A DNA stretch of 64,000 nucleotides from Nitrosomonas ureae (GTDB lineage: Bacteria; Pseudomonadota; Gammaproteobacteria; Burkholderiales; Nitrosomonadaceae): the NCBI RefSeq assembly GCF_900206265.1, contig NZ_LT907782.1, positions 1,612,001 through 1,676,000 on the forward strand, in the 5' to 3' direction. How positions within the stretch are numbered: position 1 is the stretch's first letter; the number at the start of each line of letters is the position of its first letter. Below, piece after piece: positions 28,968-36,934 of the stretch. The notes beneath the pieces are model-generated. The model worked only from the letters and a program-made list of their open reading frames with translations. It did not search any database and was not told the origin of the DNA. The position numbers were made by a program, and so were the translations under genes.

Positions 28968-29372
28968 TCATCCTGGTAACAGCCACTTTGATATGATGAT
29001 AACTAGTTGCTCCGGATCAATTGGCTTGACTAAAAAATCATTCATACCGGCACTCCGGCATGAATCTCTATAATCCTGATCCGCATTGGCTGTTAATGCG
29101 ATAATCGATATTTTCGACCACTTCGGATTAGCCCTGATCATTTTTGTAGCCTCTAAGCCATCCAAAACAGGCATTTGAACATCCATCAATACACAGTCAA
29201 AATTTTCCTTACTTAACTCATCCAGTGCTTCTTGTCCGTTACTTGCAATCGATACGACAGCTCCATTATATTCGAGTAGCGCCTGGGCTACTTGTTGATT
29301 CAATTCATTATCTTCCACCACTAGAATAGTGCATCCCTTTAGTTTCAGGTCTGAGTTATTTATTATATTCAT
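28968..29372 (-). CDS. single-domain response regulator receiver (REC)
   Basis: 134-residue CheY-like receiver with no output domain. The acidic pocket is VVEDNELNQQ, the phospho-acceptor is Asp64 in DCVLMDVQMP, with Thr94 and Lys116 (VKPID) as the conserved switch residues. Its sequence style (LNQQ, LTANADQDYRDSCRSAGMND) is that of the REC domain in BarA-type hybrid kinases rather than CheY. It leads the REC-oxidoreductase-Hpt operon; 104 bp separate it from the oxidoreductase start. Confidence 0.9.
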   Translation of the reverse strand: MNIINNSDLKLKGCTILVVEDNELNQQVAQALLEYNGAVVSIASNGQEALDELSKENFDCVLMDVQMPVLDGLEATKMIRANPKWSKISIIALTANADQDYRDSCRSAGMNDFLVKPIDPEQLVIIISKWLLPG

Positions 29373-29577
29373 ATTGTGTTGGCTCGATTTACTACTTCCC
29401 TTACAGTTCCTGCTGTATCTGTCAATTCTTGTATAGCGATATAATTTTTTTATATGCGCAGGGCAGGAATAGAGAAAAATTCACTTGTAATTTCTACAAT
29501 ACAAACAAACATCAAATGAAACCTAATAAATACCCTCGTGACAAAAAACCAAAAAAATAAAATGCTAAAACGTATTA
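29373..29577. other. spacer between cysD relic and REC gene
   Basis: 205 bp without a gene. It should carry the promoter of the REC-oxidoreductase-Hpt operon. A/T-rich with no strong repeat seen. Confidence 0.4.
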
Positions 29578-29895
29578 CGACTTTGCATTCCTGAATACAG
29601 CGCCATCTTATCTTTTTACTCGAATCTGCCATGCTGCGCACAATTTCCTATCATCCAATTATTTGACTCGCTGATCCCAAAATACAATAACCTCAGGAAA
29701 ATTATGTGTCGCATCACAATGGAAATGGAAACCGCCCGGGACGAAATGCTTTTCTCAACTAAACACAATAAAACAGTAGCGACCTTCCCCGAAACATAGC
29801 AGCACAGGATTGACACATTCCGCCGCCACTTCACGCACAGTATGTATCGCCTCACTTTCCAGCGCATCAAAAGGAGTAAAGGCGCGATGATTCAT
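29578..29895 (-). pseudogene. cysD: decayed sulfate adenylyltransferase subunit 2 (cysD)
   Basis: Reading from an ATG at 29895, the frame gives FDALESEAIHTVREVAAE and NPVLL, matching the CysD N-terminus, then hits TGA (29755-29757). The same frame continues with KHFVPGG, then THNFPEVIVF.DQRV (to 29665), matching the CysD core around HNFPEVI-FRD-RV, then further stops, then RNAKS near 29580 matching the SRNA-Q segment. The ATP-loop SGGKDS is replaced by FGEGRY. Three or more in-frame stops and a lost start of the P-loop make it non-functional. It lies 85 bp after cysH, the normal place of cysD; no cysN follows. Confidence 0.85.
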
Positions 29896-29980
29896 TTTCT
29901 TTTCTCGACAAATAAAAATGATGCAAATTCTGGAGATATCGCTCTGACAAAAACAAACAGGGTATTGCAAATAACCACGA

Positions 29981-30679
29981 TTATTTTGATTGAACTATCT
30001 TTTCGGTGTGTAATCCGCATTCCTTGGTTTCCGGCATCTCCCACCACCAGCGACCGGAACGTATGTTTTCTCCCGGTGTAACAGCGCGCGTACAGGGAGC
30101 ACAACCAATACTGGGATAAAATTTGTCATGCAGTTTGTTATAGGGCACTTCATAGCGTTTGAGATATTCCCAAACTTCCGCATGGGTCCATTCCAGTAGT
30201 GGATTAATCTTTTGCATACGATTGTCCATATCATATGCAGACACGCTCAGGTTCGCCCGAGTTGTTGCCTGTTCACGTCTAATTCCAGTGACCCATCCTC
30301 GCTTACCTTGCAAGGCACGACGCAATGGCTCCACTTTACGGATGTAGCAGCAGTTTTTACGCAAATCAACGCTTTGATAAAAACCATTGACACCGTGCTC
30401 AGCAACATATTCCTCAACTTGCCTTACATTTGGAAAATAGATACGCAATGCCGTTTTGTAACGCTCTCGCACAGTTTGCATCAGATCATAAGTTTCTTGC
30501 GGCAAACGTCCGGTATCCAGACTAAACATTTCAATATCGATATGATGTCGATCAATGATGTCTGTCAGCACCATATCTTCAGCACCCAGGCTATTAGCAA
30601 ACGCTACCGGGGCATAATCACGCACAGTTTCAGTCAGAACCGCCACAACCTGATCAACTCTATGTTGCAAATTAATCAT
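29981..30679 (-). CDS. cysH: adenylylsulfate (APS) reductase CysH
   Basis: 232 residues; reduces APS to sulfite with thioredoxin in assimilatory sulfate reduction. Four Cys that bind a [4Fe-4S] cluster are present (Cys110-Cys111 and Cys193/Cys196), which marks the APS-type enzyme rather than the PAPS-type. The redox-active Cys221 lies in ECGLH. The ATP-loop analogue SLGAEDMV is at 30-37. It overlaps the DUF934 gene by eight bases. Upstream activation of sulfate would normally come from cysDN, but the local cysD is decayed. Confidence 0.96.
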   Translation of the reverse strand: MINLQHRVDQVVAVLTETVRDYAPVAFANSLGAEDMVLTDIIDRHHIDIEMFSLDTGRLPQETYDLMQTVRERYKTALRIYFPNVRQVEEYVAEHGVNGFYQSVDLRKNCCYIRKVEPLRRALQGKRGWVTGIRREQATTRANLSVSAYDMDNRMQKINPLLEWTHAEVWEYLKRYEVPYNKLHDKFYPSIGCAPCTRAVTPGENIRSGRWWWEMPETKECGLHTEKIVQSK

Positions 30680-31205
30680 TGAACGTACCTACAATGGAAT
30701 TTCCTTTGCGTTGCGCGCGTCGGAACAGGGGCAAAACCGGATCAAAAGAAGTCTGATAAACCTCAGAGAAATCACTGAGACCTTTTAGTGCATCTTCAAT
30801 CTTGCGATCCGGACGCGGCGCAAAAGCATCAAAACCAACCCGATGCATATAAAATAATTGATCACGCAATACATCGCCGATCGCCCGCAGTTCACCCTTA
30901 TAGCCGAGTCGTGCACGCAAGTTATACGCAATGGAATACCCCCGGCCATCCGAAAATTTCGGAAAATCAACCGCAATCACAGAAAATTTTTGCATATCAT
31001 CCTTTAAATCTTCCGCACGCTCATCACTAGCCAACCAAACGCCGATGTTCTCACGCTGCTGTAACGTTTCGCGTTGAGCTCGCCATACTTTTAGCGGAAC
31101 AATGACTTTTCCGGCTGAAACTATTATGTTCTCAGCAGTATCATGCTCCTGTAGCCGCAAGACCGTCCAATCGTCCGCAACGATGGTTTTATTTTTTATG
31201 ATCAT
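30672..31205 (-). CDS. DUF934 family protein of the cys operon
   Basis: 177 residues. The family occurs between cysI and cysH in many beta- and gammaproteobacteria; its exact role is unknown, commonly viewed as an accessory to sulfite reductase. Visible are VDFPKFSDGRGYS and LRARLGYKGELRAIGDVLRDQ, the conserved core. I take ATG 31205, seven bases after the cysI stop; the longer open frame to 31397 only overlaps cysI. No Cys ligands or membrane segments. Confidence 0.88.
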   Translation of the reverse strand: MIIKNKTIVADDWTVLRLQEHDTAENIIVSAGKVIVPLKVWRAQRETLQQRENIGVWLASDERAEDLKDDMQKFSVIAVDFPKFSDGRGYSIAYNLRARLGYKGELRAIGDVLRDQLFYMHRVGFDAFAPRPDRKIEDALKGLSDFSEVYQTSFDPVLPLFRRAQRKGNSIVGTFND

Positions 31206-31212
31206 ATCGATA

Positions 31213-32955
31213 TCAGAACCTGGGGGAATAATAAGGAACCTCGTACTGCGCAGGCTCCACGATGTGTTTGTCCGCAACCTTTTCTTCCTGAGCCATAAAG
31301 CCAGTAGCGTATACATGCTCTTTGAATGGCGCATGACCAATACGACGTACCGTTTCAATGAAACGCTCGGTTTCCATACGCTCACGCAGATACACATGAA
31401 TCAAGCGTTCAATAACTTCAGGCACCTGATTGAAAGTAAATGACGGACCAATAATTTTACTAATCGAACTGTCGTTGCCTTCCGCACCACCGATCGAAAC
31501 TTGATACCATTCGTCGTGATCTTTCTTCTCCACACCAGTGATACCAATATTGCCAATATGATGTTGCCCACAAGCATTCACGCAACCCGAGATGTTCAAC
31601 GTAATCTCACCGATATCATGCTGATAATCCAAATCTTCAAAACATTCGGCAATCACCTTTGCCAGCGGAATCGAACGAGCATTAGCCAAGGTGCAAAATT
31701 CCGCCCCGGGGCAACTAATAATATCGGTTAACATGCCAATATTAGGTGTAGTCAATTCATGTTCGGTCGCCTCTTGCCATAAACTAATCAAGTCTTTCTG
31801 CCTGACGTCGGCCAATACCAGATTTTGCTTATGCGTGATGCGCAATTCACCAAAGCTGTATCGATCCGCCAAATCCGCGACTGCTTCCATTTGTTCAGCC
31901 GTAGCATCGCCGGGGGCGTTACCCGGTTTTTTCAGCGACAGAACAACGATCGCATAACCCGGAACACGATGAGGTCTAACGTTACGCGACAACCAGTTCG
32001 AGAATGAGCGGCTATCCGCCTTGAACTCATTTAATTTCGAATCATGATCTGGTAATGTTTCATAAGACGGATCAGAAAAGAAAGAAGCAACACGATCGAC
32101 TTCCTCAATAGTTAATGTACCCGGACCATCTCTCAGACCAGCCCAATCCGCCTCCACCCGACGCTTAAATTCATCTATCCCAAGTGCTTTCACCAGTATT
32201 TTGATGCGCGCTTTAAATTTGTTATCGCGTCGACCATATTCGTTATACACACGCAAAACAGATTCGACATACGTCAAGATATGCTGCCATGGCACAAAAT
32301 CACATATTTCACTGCCAATGATCGGCGTCCGTCCCAATCCACCGCCGACTAATACCCGAAAGCCGATTTCACCTTGCGCATTCTTTATCACTGCCAACCC
32401 GATGTCATGCGCATAAATAGCAGCACGATCTTCTTTTCCACCACTGATGGCAATTTTAAATTTTCGCGGAAGATATGCAAATTCCGGATGAAAAGTACTC
32501 CACTGGCGCAAAATCTCCGCATAAGGACGTGGATCAACCACTTCATCCTGTGCCACACCGGCAAATTCATCCGAGGTAATGTTCCGCACACAATTCCCGG
32601 AAGTTTGAATAGCATGCATTTCAACCGATGCCAGATCCGCCAGGATATCCGGGGTATCCTCCAGTTTAAGCCAATTAAATTGAATATTCTGACGCGTGGT
32701 GAAATGACCATAACCACGATCGTACTTTCGTGCAATATGAGCAAACATGCGCATCTGCTTAGAAGAGATCAGACCATACGGTACTGCGATACGCAGCATA
32801 TAAGCATGGATCTGCATATACAAACCATTTTGTAGCCGCAGTGGAAGAAACTCCTCCTCACTCAACTCCCCTGAGAGGCGTCGACGCACCTGATCACGGT
32901 ACTGCATGACGCGCTCATTCACTATTTGCTGATCATATTCATCATAGCGATACAT
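31213..32955 (-). CDS. cysI: sulfite reductase hemoprotein CysI
   Basis: 580 residues, siroheme and [4Fe-4S] enzyme reducing sulfite to sulfide. The cluster ligands are CPGAEFC and CVNACGQH, the conserved C-x5-C and C-x3-C pair. Two ferredoxin-like halves are present (residues about 30-100 and 330-400). No cysJ flavoprotein partner lies here, so electrons may come from ferredoxin or another reductase. Together with DUF934 and cysH it makes the sulfur assimilation operon, read away from cysB. Confidence 0.95.
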   Translation of the reverse strand: MYRYDEYDQQIVNERVMQYRDQVRRRLSGELSEEEFLPLRLQNGLYMQIHAYMLRIAVPYGLISSKQMRMFAHIARKYDRGYGHFTTRQNIQFNWLKLEDTPDILADLASVEMHAIQTSGNCVRNITSDEFAGVAQDEVVDPRPYAEILRQWSTFHPEFAYLPRKFKIAISGGKEDRAAIYAHDIGLAVIKNAQGEIGFRVLVGGGLGRTPIIGSEICDFVPWQHILTYVESVLRVYNEYGRRDNKFKARIKILVKALGIDEFKRRVEADWAGLRDGPGTLTIEEVDRVASFFSDPSYETLPDHDSKLNEFKADSRSFSNWLSRNVRPHRVPGYAIVVLSLKKPGNAPGDATAEQMEAVADLADRYSFGELRITHKQNLVLADVRQKDLISLWQEATEHELTTPNIGMLTDIISCPGAEFCTLANARSIPLAKVIAECFEDLDYQHDIGEITLNISGCVNACGQHHIGNIGITGVEKKDHDEWYQVSIGGAEGNDSSISKIIGPSFTFNQVPEVIERLIHVYLRERMETERFIETVRRIGHAPFKEHVYATGFMAQEEKVADKHIVEPAQYEVPYYSPRF

Positions 32956-33007
32956 ATTTAATTTCCTCGCTCATTTGTTCAAGATGCTTCCAAGAGGCAT
33001 TCAGGAT

Positions 33008-33226
33008 CTATGTATAGTGTTTAGACACCGGCAGCAACAAGGCTGCATCCAAAGGGAATTTAGCACCATACTTCATGATATGGTCCACATCATCATCTTC
33101 ATCATGCCTTAACGCCACGCCAATATAGGCATGCTCACCATTTTCACCCACTACTATACCAATCCGCCCGCCACAACCATTAAACCAACTCACTTGTTTA
33201 GGCTTATTCTCTACATTCGTACTCAT
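33008..33226 (-). CDS. small conserved acidic protein leading the cys operon
   Basis: 72 residues, no family recognised. The ATG at 33226 has AGGA seven bases upstream; an adjacent TTG at 33229 is less likely. The N-terminal part includes WFNGCGGRIGIVVGENG, then the acidic HDEDDDVDHIMKYGA stretch. No signal peptide or membrane segment. It is 52 bp before cysI, on the same strand, and probably belongs to the same transcript. Function unknown. Confidence 0.6.
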   Translation of the reverse strand: MSTNVENKPKQVSWFNGCGGRIGIVVGENGEHAYIGVALRHDEDDDVDHIMKYGAKFPLDAALLLPVSKHYT

Positions 33227-33659
33227 CAATCAATCCTTGTTTCATTAATGGAAATTGCCAAAACCTGTCAAAAATAAGCAACCCGCCATTCCGGATGCCT
33301 ATTACTGCTATTCAGTTAAGAACAATTTCACCCACCACCAATTATTTGAATTTTTTCAACCCTGATCGAATCGATCAGTGATCACTCAGCATTCCAGCAT
33401 CGTTGATACATGCAACCAACACAGACAGAATGGCCAATTCGTTATTCTACCAAAAACTAACGATAATAACCTTTCGCGTGCCAATAACAACCAACTGAGC
33501 AGTGTGAAAAAAATTGATCAGAGAACCCGACAGAATAGATTTAGTAACTGCCTTTCAATTTACTTTTTTGGTTATTTATTATGATAACAATACATTTTTA
33601 TAAATCAAAATAATATTATATTAGATGTATATAACAATTTATTATTACCAGGTACGCTT
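33227..33659. promoter_or_regulatory. divergent cys operon / cysB control region
   Basis: 433 bp between the divergent cys operon and cysB. The 100 bp before cysB is very A/T-rich. By analogy with LysR-type regulation this is where CysB would bind, but I cannot point to a specific operator. No gene is seen. Confidence 0.45.
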
Positions 33660-34592
33660 ATGAAACTTCAACAACTTCGCTATTTGTGTGAAACCGCTCG
33701 TCAAGACATGAATCTATCCAAAGCAGCCAAGAATCTGCACACTTCTCAACCGGCCATCAGCAAACAGATCCAGATGCTTGAAAACGAATTAGGCGTCGAT
33801 ATTTTTTTGCGCAATGGTAAACGTATTGTGCAGATAACCCCACCTGGGCAGCTGATCATAAAAACGGCTACCAGAATGCTCCGCGATGCCGATAATCTAA
33901 AAAAAATCGCGCAGGAATTTACCAATGAAGCAGGTGGAACTCTAACAATCGCAACCACACATACACAGGCTCGCTACGCTCTACCGGCTGTAATCAAGCG
34001 CTTTACCGCGCGATATCCGAAAGTTAAGCTTATCCTACGTCAAGGCAGTCCGATGCAAATTTCAACTTTAGTAACTTCCGGCGAAGCGGATGTCGCAATT
34101 GCCACAGAAGCCATTGAACACTTTCAAGAACTAGTCATGCTGCCATGCTATGAATGGAATCGATGCGTTATTGTACTCCCCAAGCATCCACTCTTGAAGA
34201 TAAAAAAACTTACATTGGAAGCGATCAATCAATATCCCATCATTACTTATGACTTCGCTTTCACCGGTCGCTCAAAAATTAATCAAGCTTTTGCAAACTG
34301 TGGATTGGAGCCTAATGTGGTATTGACAGCAATCGACTCAGACATAATCAAAACTTACGTAGAATTGGGATTAGGCGTCGGCATATTGGCTAATATGGCT
34401 TTTGATGCCAAACGTGACAAGAATCTAAGGTCGATTGATGCCAGCCACTTGTTTGAATCCAGCACAACGCGTATCGGCATAAGCCGCCATAGTTATTTAC
34501 GTGGTTATATTTTCGATTTTATCGAAATGTTTGCTCCGCATCTAAATTATGCAAGTATTCAAGCCAGATTAGAAAACAGTAAAGAAACATAA
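33660..34592 (+). CDS. cysB: LysR-type regulator CysB
   Basis: 310 residues. N-terminal winged helix (MKLQQLRYLCETARQDMNLS then LHTSQPAISKQIQMLENELG) and a C-terminal effector domain with the CysB-type ATTHTQARYALP motif. CysB proteins activate sulfur-assimilation genes with O- or N-acetylserine as inducer. Its divergence from the cysI-DUF934-cysH operon supports that role. Length is slightly less than E. coli CysB (324). Confidence 0.92.
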   Translation: MKLQQLRYLCETARQDMNLSKAAKNLHTSQPAISKQIQMLENELGVDIFLRNGKRIVQITPPGQLIIKTATRMLRDADNLKKIAQEFTNEAGGTLTIATTHTQARYALPAVIKRFTARYPKVKLILRQGSPMQISTLVTSGEADVAIATEAIEHFQELVMLPCYEWNRCVIVLPKHPLLKIKKLTLEAINQYPIITYDFAFTGRSKINQAFANCGLEPNVVLTAIDSDIIKTYVELGLGVGILANMAFDAKRDKNLRSIDASHLFESSTTRIGISRHSYLRGYIFDFIEMFAPHLNYASIQARLENSKET

Positions 34593-34664
34593 CGATTCAG
34601 AAAATTCAAATTTTGACTCGCTATCAGTGCTTACTGTCATTTTATAGATCATCCTTAGTCTTAG

Positions 34665-34807
34665 GGAAACGCTGATTAATTGGCTGCACGAACGAATCAC
34701 TTCGTTGCGCGGTATTCACGCCTTCACCTATCTTGTTGATAAGTCTCAATTGCTGCGTTCCGAGCGTCTCGTGCTTCATCTCGTTCGCCGAGTTAATCAG
34801 CGTTTCC
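34665..34807. repeat. 143-bp MITE with IS5-like ends
   Basis: Perfect 15-bp terminal inverted repeats: GGAAACGCTGATTAA at 34665-34679 and its complement at 34793-34807. Each end is flanked by TTAG (34661-34664 and 34808-34811), a 4-bp target duplication that fits the YTAR target of IS5-family elements. The interior has no coding capacity and contains short self-complementary pieces (cgaacgaatcacttcgttg). It fits a miniature element moved in trans by a DDE transposase. It lies upstream of flp, so it might affect tad expression. Confidence 0.8.
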
Positions 34808-34811
34808 TTAG

Positions 34812-35169
34812 TAATAAAGAACATTCACGATGTTTATGATATGCGCTACGCTCTTTTATCACGATTAGAAATCTTCATTCGATACAGCATGCCTTTTATC
34901 GTCAGGCGCGAATTACTCTCGTTAAAAATAGTACAAACAAACTACTAGGAACACGTATTAGCATACTAATAAAAAAGGGTTAATTTCCTATGGATAGGTA
35001 AGATTAGCTCGCCAAAAATACACGTATCGGTAATTAAAAAATGAGCAACTACCGTTTGATAAAAGCAAGCTCAAATATATACTAAAGATTCAACGAAATT
35101 TGCCGAAGCCAATGAAGTCTATCTCAACAAAATAGGCGATTATTAACTTTAATCACGAAGGAAAGAATC
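34812..35169. promoter_or_regulatory. flp upstream region
   Basis: 358 bp without a gene, A/T-rich, presumably with the flp promoter. I see a GAAGGAAAG ribosome binding site just before the flp ATG. No other element is identified. Confidence 0.4.
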
Positions 35170-35352
35170 ATGGAAAAATTGGTACAAGCGGTGCAAAATT
35201 TTTGGTATGACGAAGCAGGTGCTACAGCAGTTGAATATGGTTTGATGGTTGGACTAATTGCTGTAGCTATTATTGCTACAGTGCAAGCTCTTGGTGGAAG
35301 CTTGAACGCTGCATTCGCAGCGATAACAGCTGCAATACAAGCTGCACTGTAA
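35170..35352 (+). CDS. flp: Flp-type pilin
   Basis: 60-residue prepilin, the major subunit of the tad pilus. The processing site is EAGATAVEYGLM: cleavage before AVEYGLM is expected, with Glu and Tyr of the mature N-terminus conserved, followed by a hydrophobic helix (VGLIAVAIIATVQAL). A strong ribosome binding site (GAAGGAAAG) precedes it, and a terminator lies just downstream, as expected of a gene expressed far more than the rest of the locus. Confidence 0.95.
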   Translation: MEKLVQAVQNFWYDEAGATAVEYGLMVGLIAVAIIATVQALGGSLNAAFAAITAAIQAAL

Positions 35353-35394
35353 TATTTTACCTGTAACCCAAAACAGAAATAGTGCTTTCTGATT

Positions 35395-35424
35395 AAAAGG
35401 CCATCTATCAACGGTGGCCTTTTT
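35395..35424 (+). terminator. terminator after flp
   Basis: AAAAGGCCATC pairs with GGTGGCCTTTT (one G-T pair) around a short loop and runs into TTTTTAT. It lies 43 bp after flp. It probably lets a strong flp transcript end while some transcripts read through to the assembly genes. Confidence 0.8.
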
Positions 35425-35451
35425 ATAATATATCGATTAAAAACACCGATT

Positions 35452-36003
35452 ATGCATCTTGTGACAATAAGTGTCTTGGTATTGTTATTAATAACAGCAT
35501 GCTGGCAAGATTATTGCGGCTACCATATTCGGAATGCACTTGTTTTATCCGGCACATTACTGGGCTTTTTATTGAATTTTTTCTTAACTTTAGAAGTTGG
35601 GATTGCTGATTCATTAATCGGCTGCGTTATAGGATTACTCTTGTTGTTGCCATTTTACATGTCTCGCATGATGGGTGCTGGCGATGTCAAGCTAATGGCC
35701 ATGGTCGGGGCATTTGTAGGGTCCAATGATATCGTTAGCGTGTTTCTTAGCACCTTAATCGTTGGCGGTCTGCTTGCTCTCGTTGTTTCATGGCGACAAG
35801 GATTTTTACGTAGATTGATGGATAATTTCATCTTCATGTTCTTGTCGGCATTGTCAGTCAATAAGTTCAAATCTTTAAATAATAATTTATCAGTATCCGA
35901 AGAAACCCCAAACTCTACCGGAAAACTGCCTTACGGCATAGCAATAGCAGTGGGAACCATAACTTCCTTGGCGATTAATCACTCAACGTTAATGATTGAT
36001 TAA
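35452..36003 (+). CDS. cpaA: prepilin peptidase CpaA/TadV
   Basis: 183 residues, polytopic membrane aspartyl protease. The catalytic pair is Asp in WQDYCGY near residue 20 and GAGDVKL (GxGD motif) near residue 77. It lacks the N-terminal methylase domain of the longer PilD enzymes, as usual for tad. It processes Flp and the pseudopilins TadE/TadG-type. Starts 28 bp after the flp terminator. Confidence 0.92.
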   Translation: MHLVTISVLVLLLITACWQDYCGYHIRNALVLSGTLLGFLLNFFLTLEVGIADSLIGCVIGLLLLLPFYMSRMMGAGDVKLMAMVGAFVGSNDIVSVFLSTLIVGGLLALVVSWRQGFLRRLMDNFIFMFLSALSVNKFKSLNNNLSVSEETPNSTGKLPYGIAIAVGTITSLAINHSTLMID

Positions 36004-36075
36004 CAGAAAAGCTGAAGAAATAGCAATAGGACCATTGATTAGCTTCACAAATAATCTCTTTATAGGATACTACCC

Positions 36076-36696
36076 ATGAGTACACTCCCTATCATTCTGC
36101 GATCCAGTCGATTCAATTTGTATAGTGGTGCACTACTGGCAACATTCTTTGGTATTTTTGCTTATGCGCATTTCATAATGTTTCTGGATACAGGTAAATT
36201 GTCATTGCTGCTAGTTATTATTTCTGAAGCATTAACAACAGTTTTTTTTATTTTTCGCAGCAACCCAAAAACTGTTTCAATCATTCCATCTGATTGGCTG
36301 GTTGCGATTATTGGTTCCTTTGCCCCACTTTTTCTACGCCCCTCAGATTATGGGGTTTTACCGCAAGCGGAAATCCTCATTGCACTAGGTACTCTCCTGC
36401 AGATCGCTGGCCTTATTTCGCTCAATCGCAGTTTCGCCATTGTGGCCGCTAAACGTGAAATCAAAACCGGATGGATGTACCGTATGATTCGCCATCCCCT
36501 CTATGCCAGCTATTTCTTGATATTTGGCGGTTATGTTTTAGTTCATACCACTACTATGAATCTGATTCTTTACTTAGTAACGATAAGTTTTCTTTGTTTG
36601 CGTATTTTCAGGGAAGAAAGACACCTGTCTCTTGATCCGGCATATTGCCACTATATGTCGAAGGTACGGTACCGGATTATTCCGTATATCTTCTAA
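36076..36696 (+). CDS. isoprenylcysteine-carboxyl-methyltransferase-like membrane protein
   Basis: 206 residues with about five membrane segments. The C-terminal half has the ICMT/phospholipid methyltransferase signature: MYRMIRHPLYASYF, then EERHLS near the end (the RHP...EE pattern of SAM-dependent membrane methyltransferases). It stands inside the tad locus between cpaA and cpaB, an unusual place. The substrate is unknown; pilin or lipid methylation are guesses. RBS AGGA is 10 bases before the ATG. Confidence 0.8.
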   Translation: MSTLPIILRSSRFNLYSGALLATFFGIFAYAHFIMFLDTGKLSLLLVIISEALTTVFFIFRSNPKTVSIIPSDWLVAIIGSFAPLFLRPSDYGVLPQAEILIALGTLLQIAGLISLNRSFAIVAAKREIKTGWMYRMIRHPLYASYFLIFGGYVLVHTTTMNLILYLVTISFLCLRIFREERHLSLDPAYCHYMSKVRYRIIPYIF

Positions 36697-36934
36697 AATA
36701 AATCTCACCAATAAAAACCTGCCAAACGAAATTAGCCGTAAATTACCGTTCTCTTCCTGAAATAGTCCCACCGAAATACTCACTACAATCAAGCTGTCAA
36801 ATGTAGATGGTTTGATTGTAAGTGGAAATCAAAATATTCCATAAAGTTTAACCACCCTATTCCGTAGCTTTAAGAAGACTAAAGCTACTAATAATGTACT
36901 GAACTAATGACTAAAAGATTTTAGGAATGCAAAT

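Noticed and set aside
29450-29641. Minus-strand open frame of 63 codons between REC and cysD relic
   Set aside because: Part of it is the decayed cysD in another frame; the rest is hydrophobic random-like sequence.
31206-31397. N-terminal extension of the DUF934 frame
   Set aside because: It overlaps the end of cysI in another frame, has no DUF934-like residues, and a normal ATG lies at 31205.
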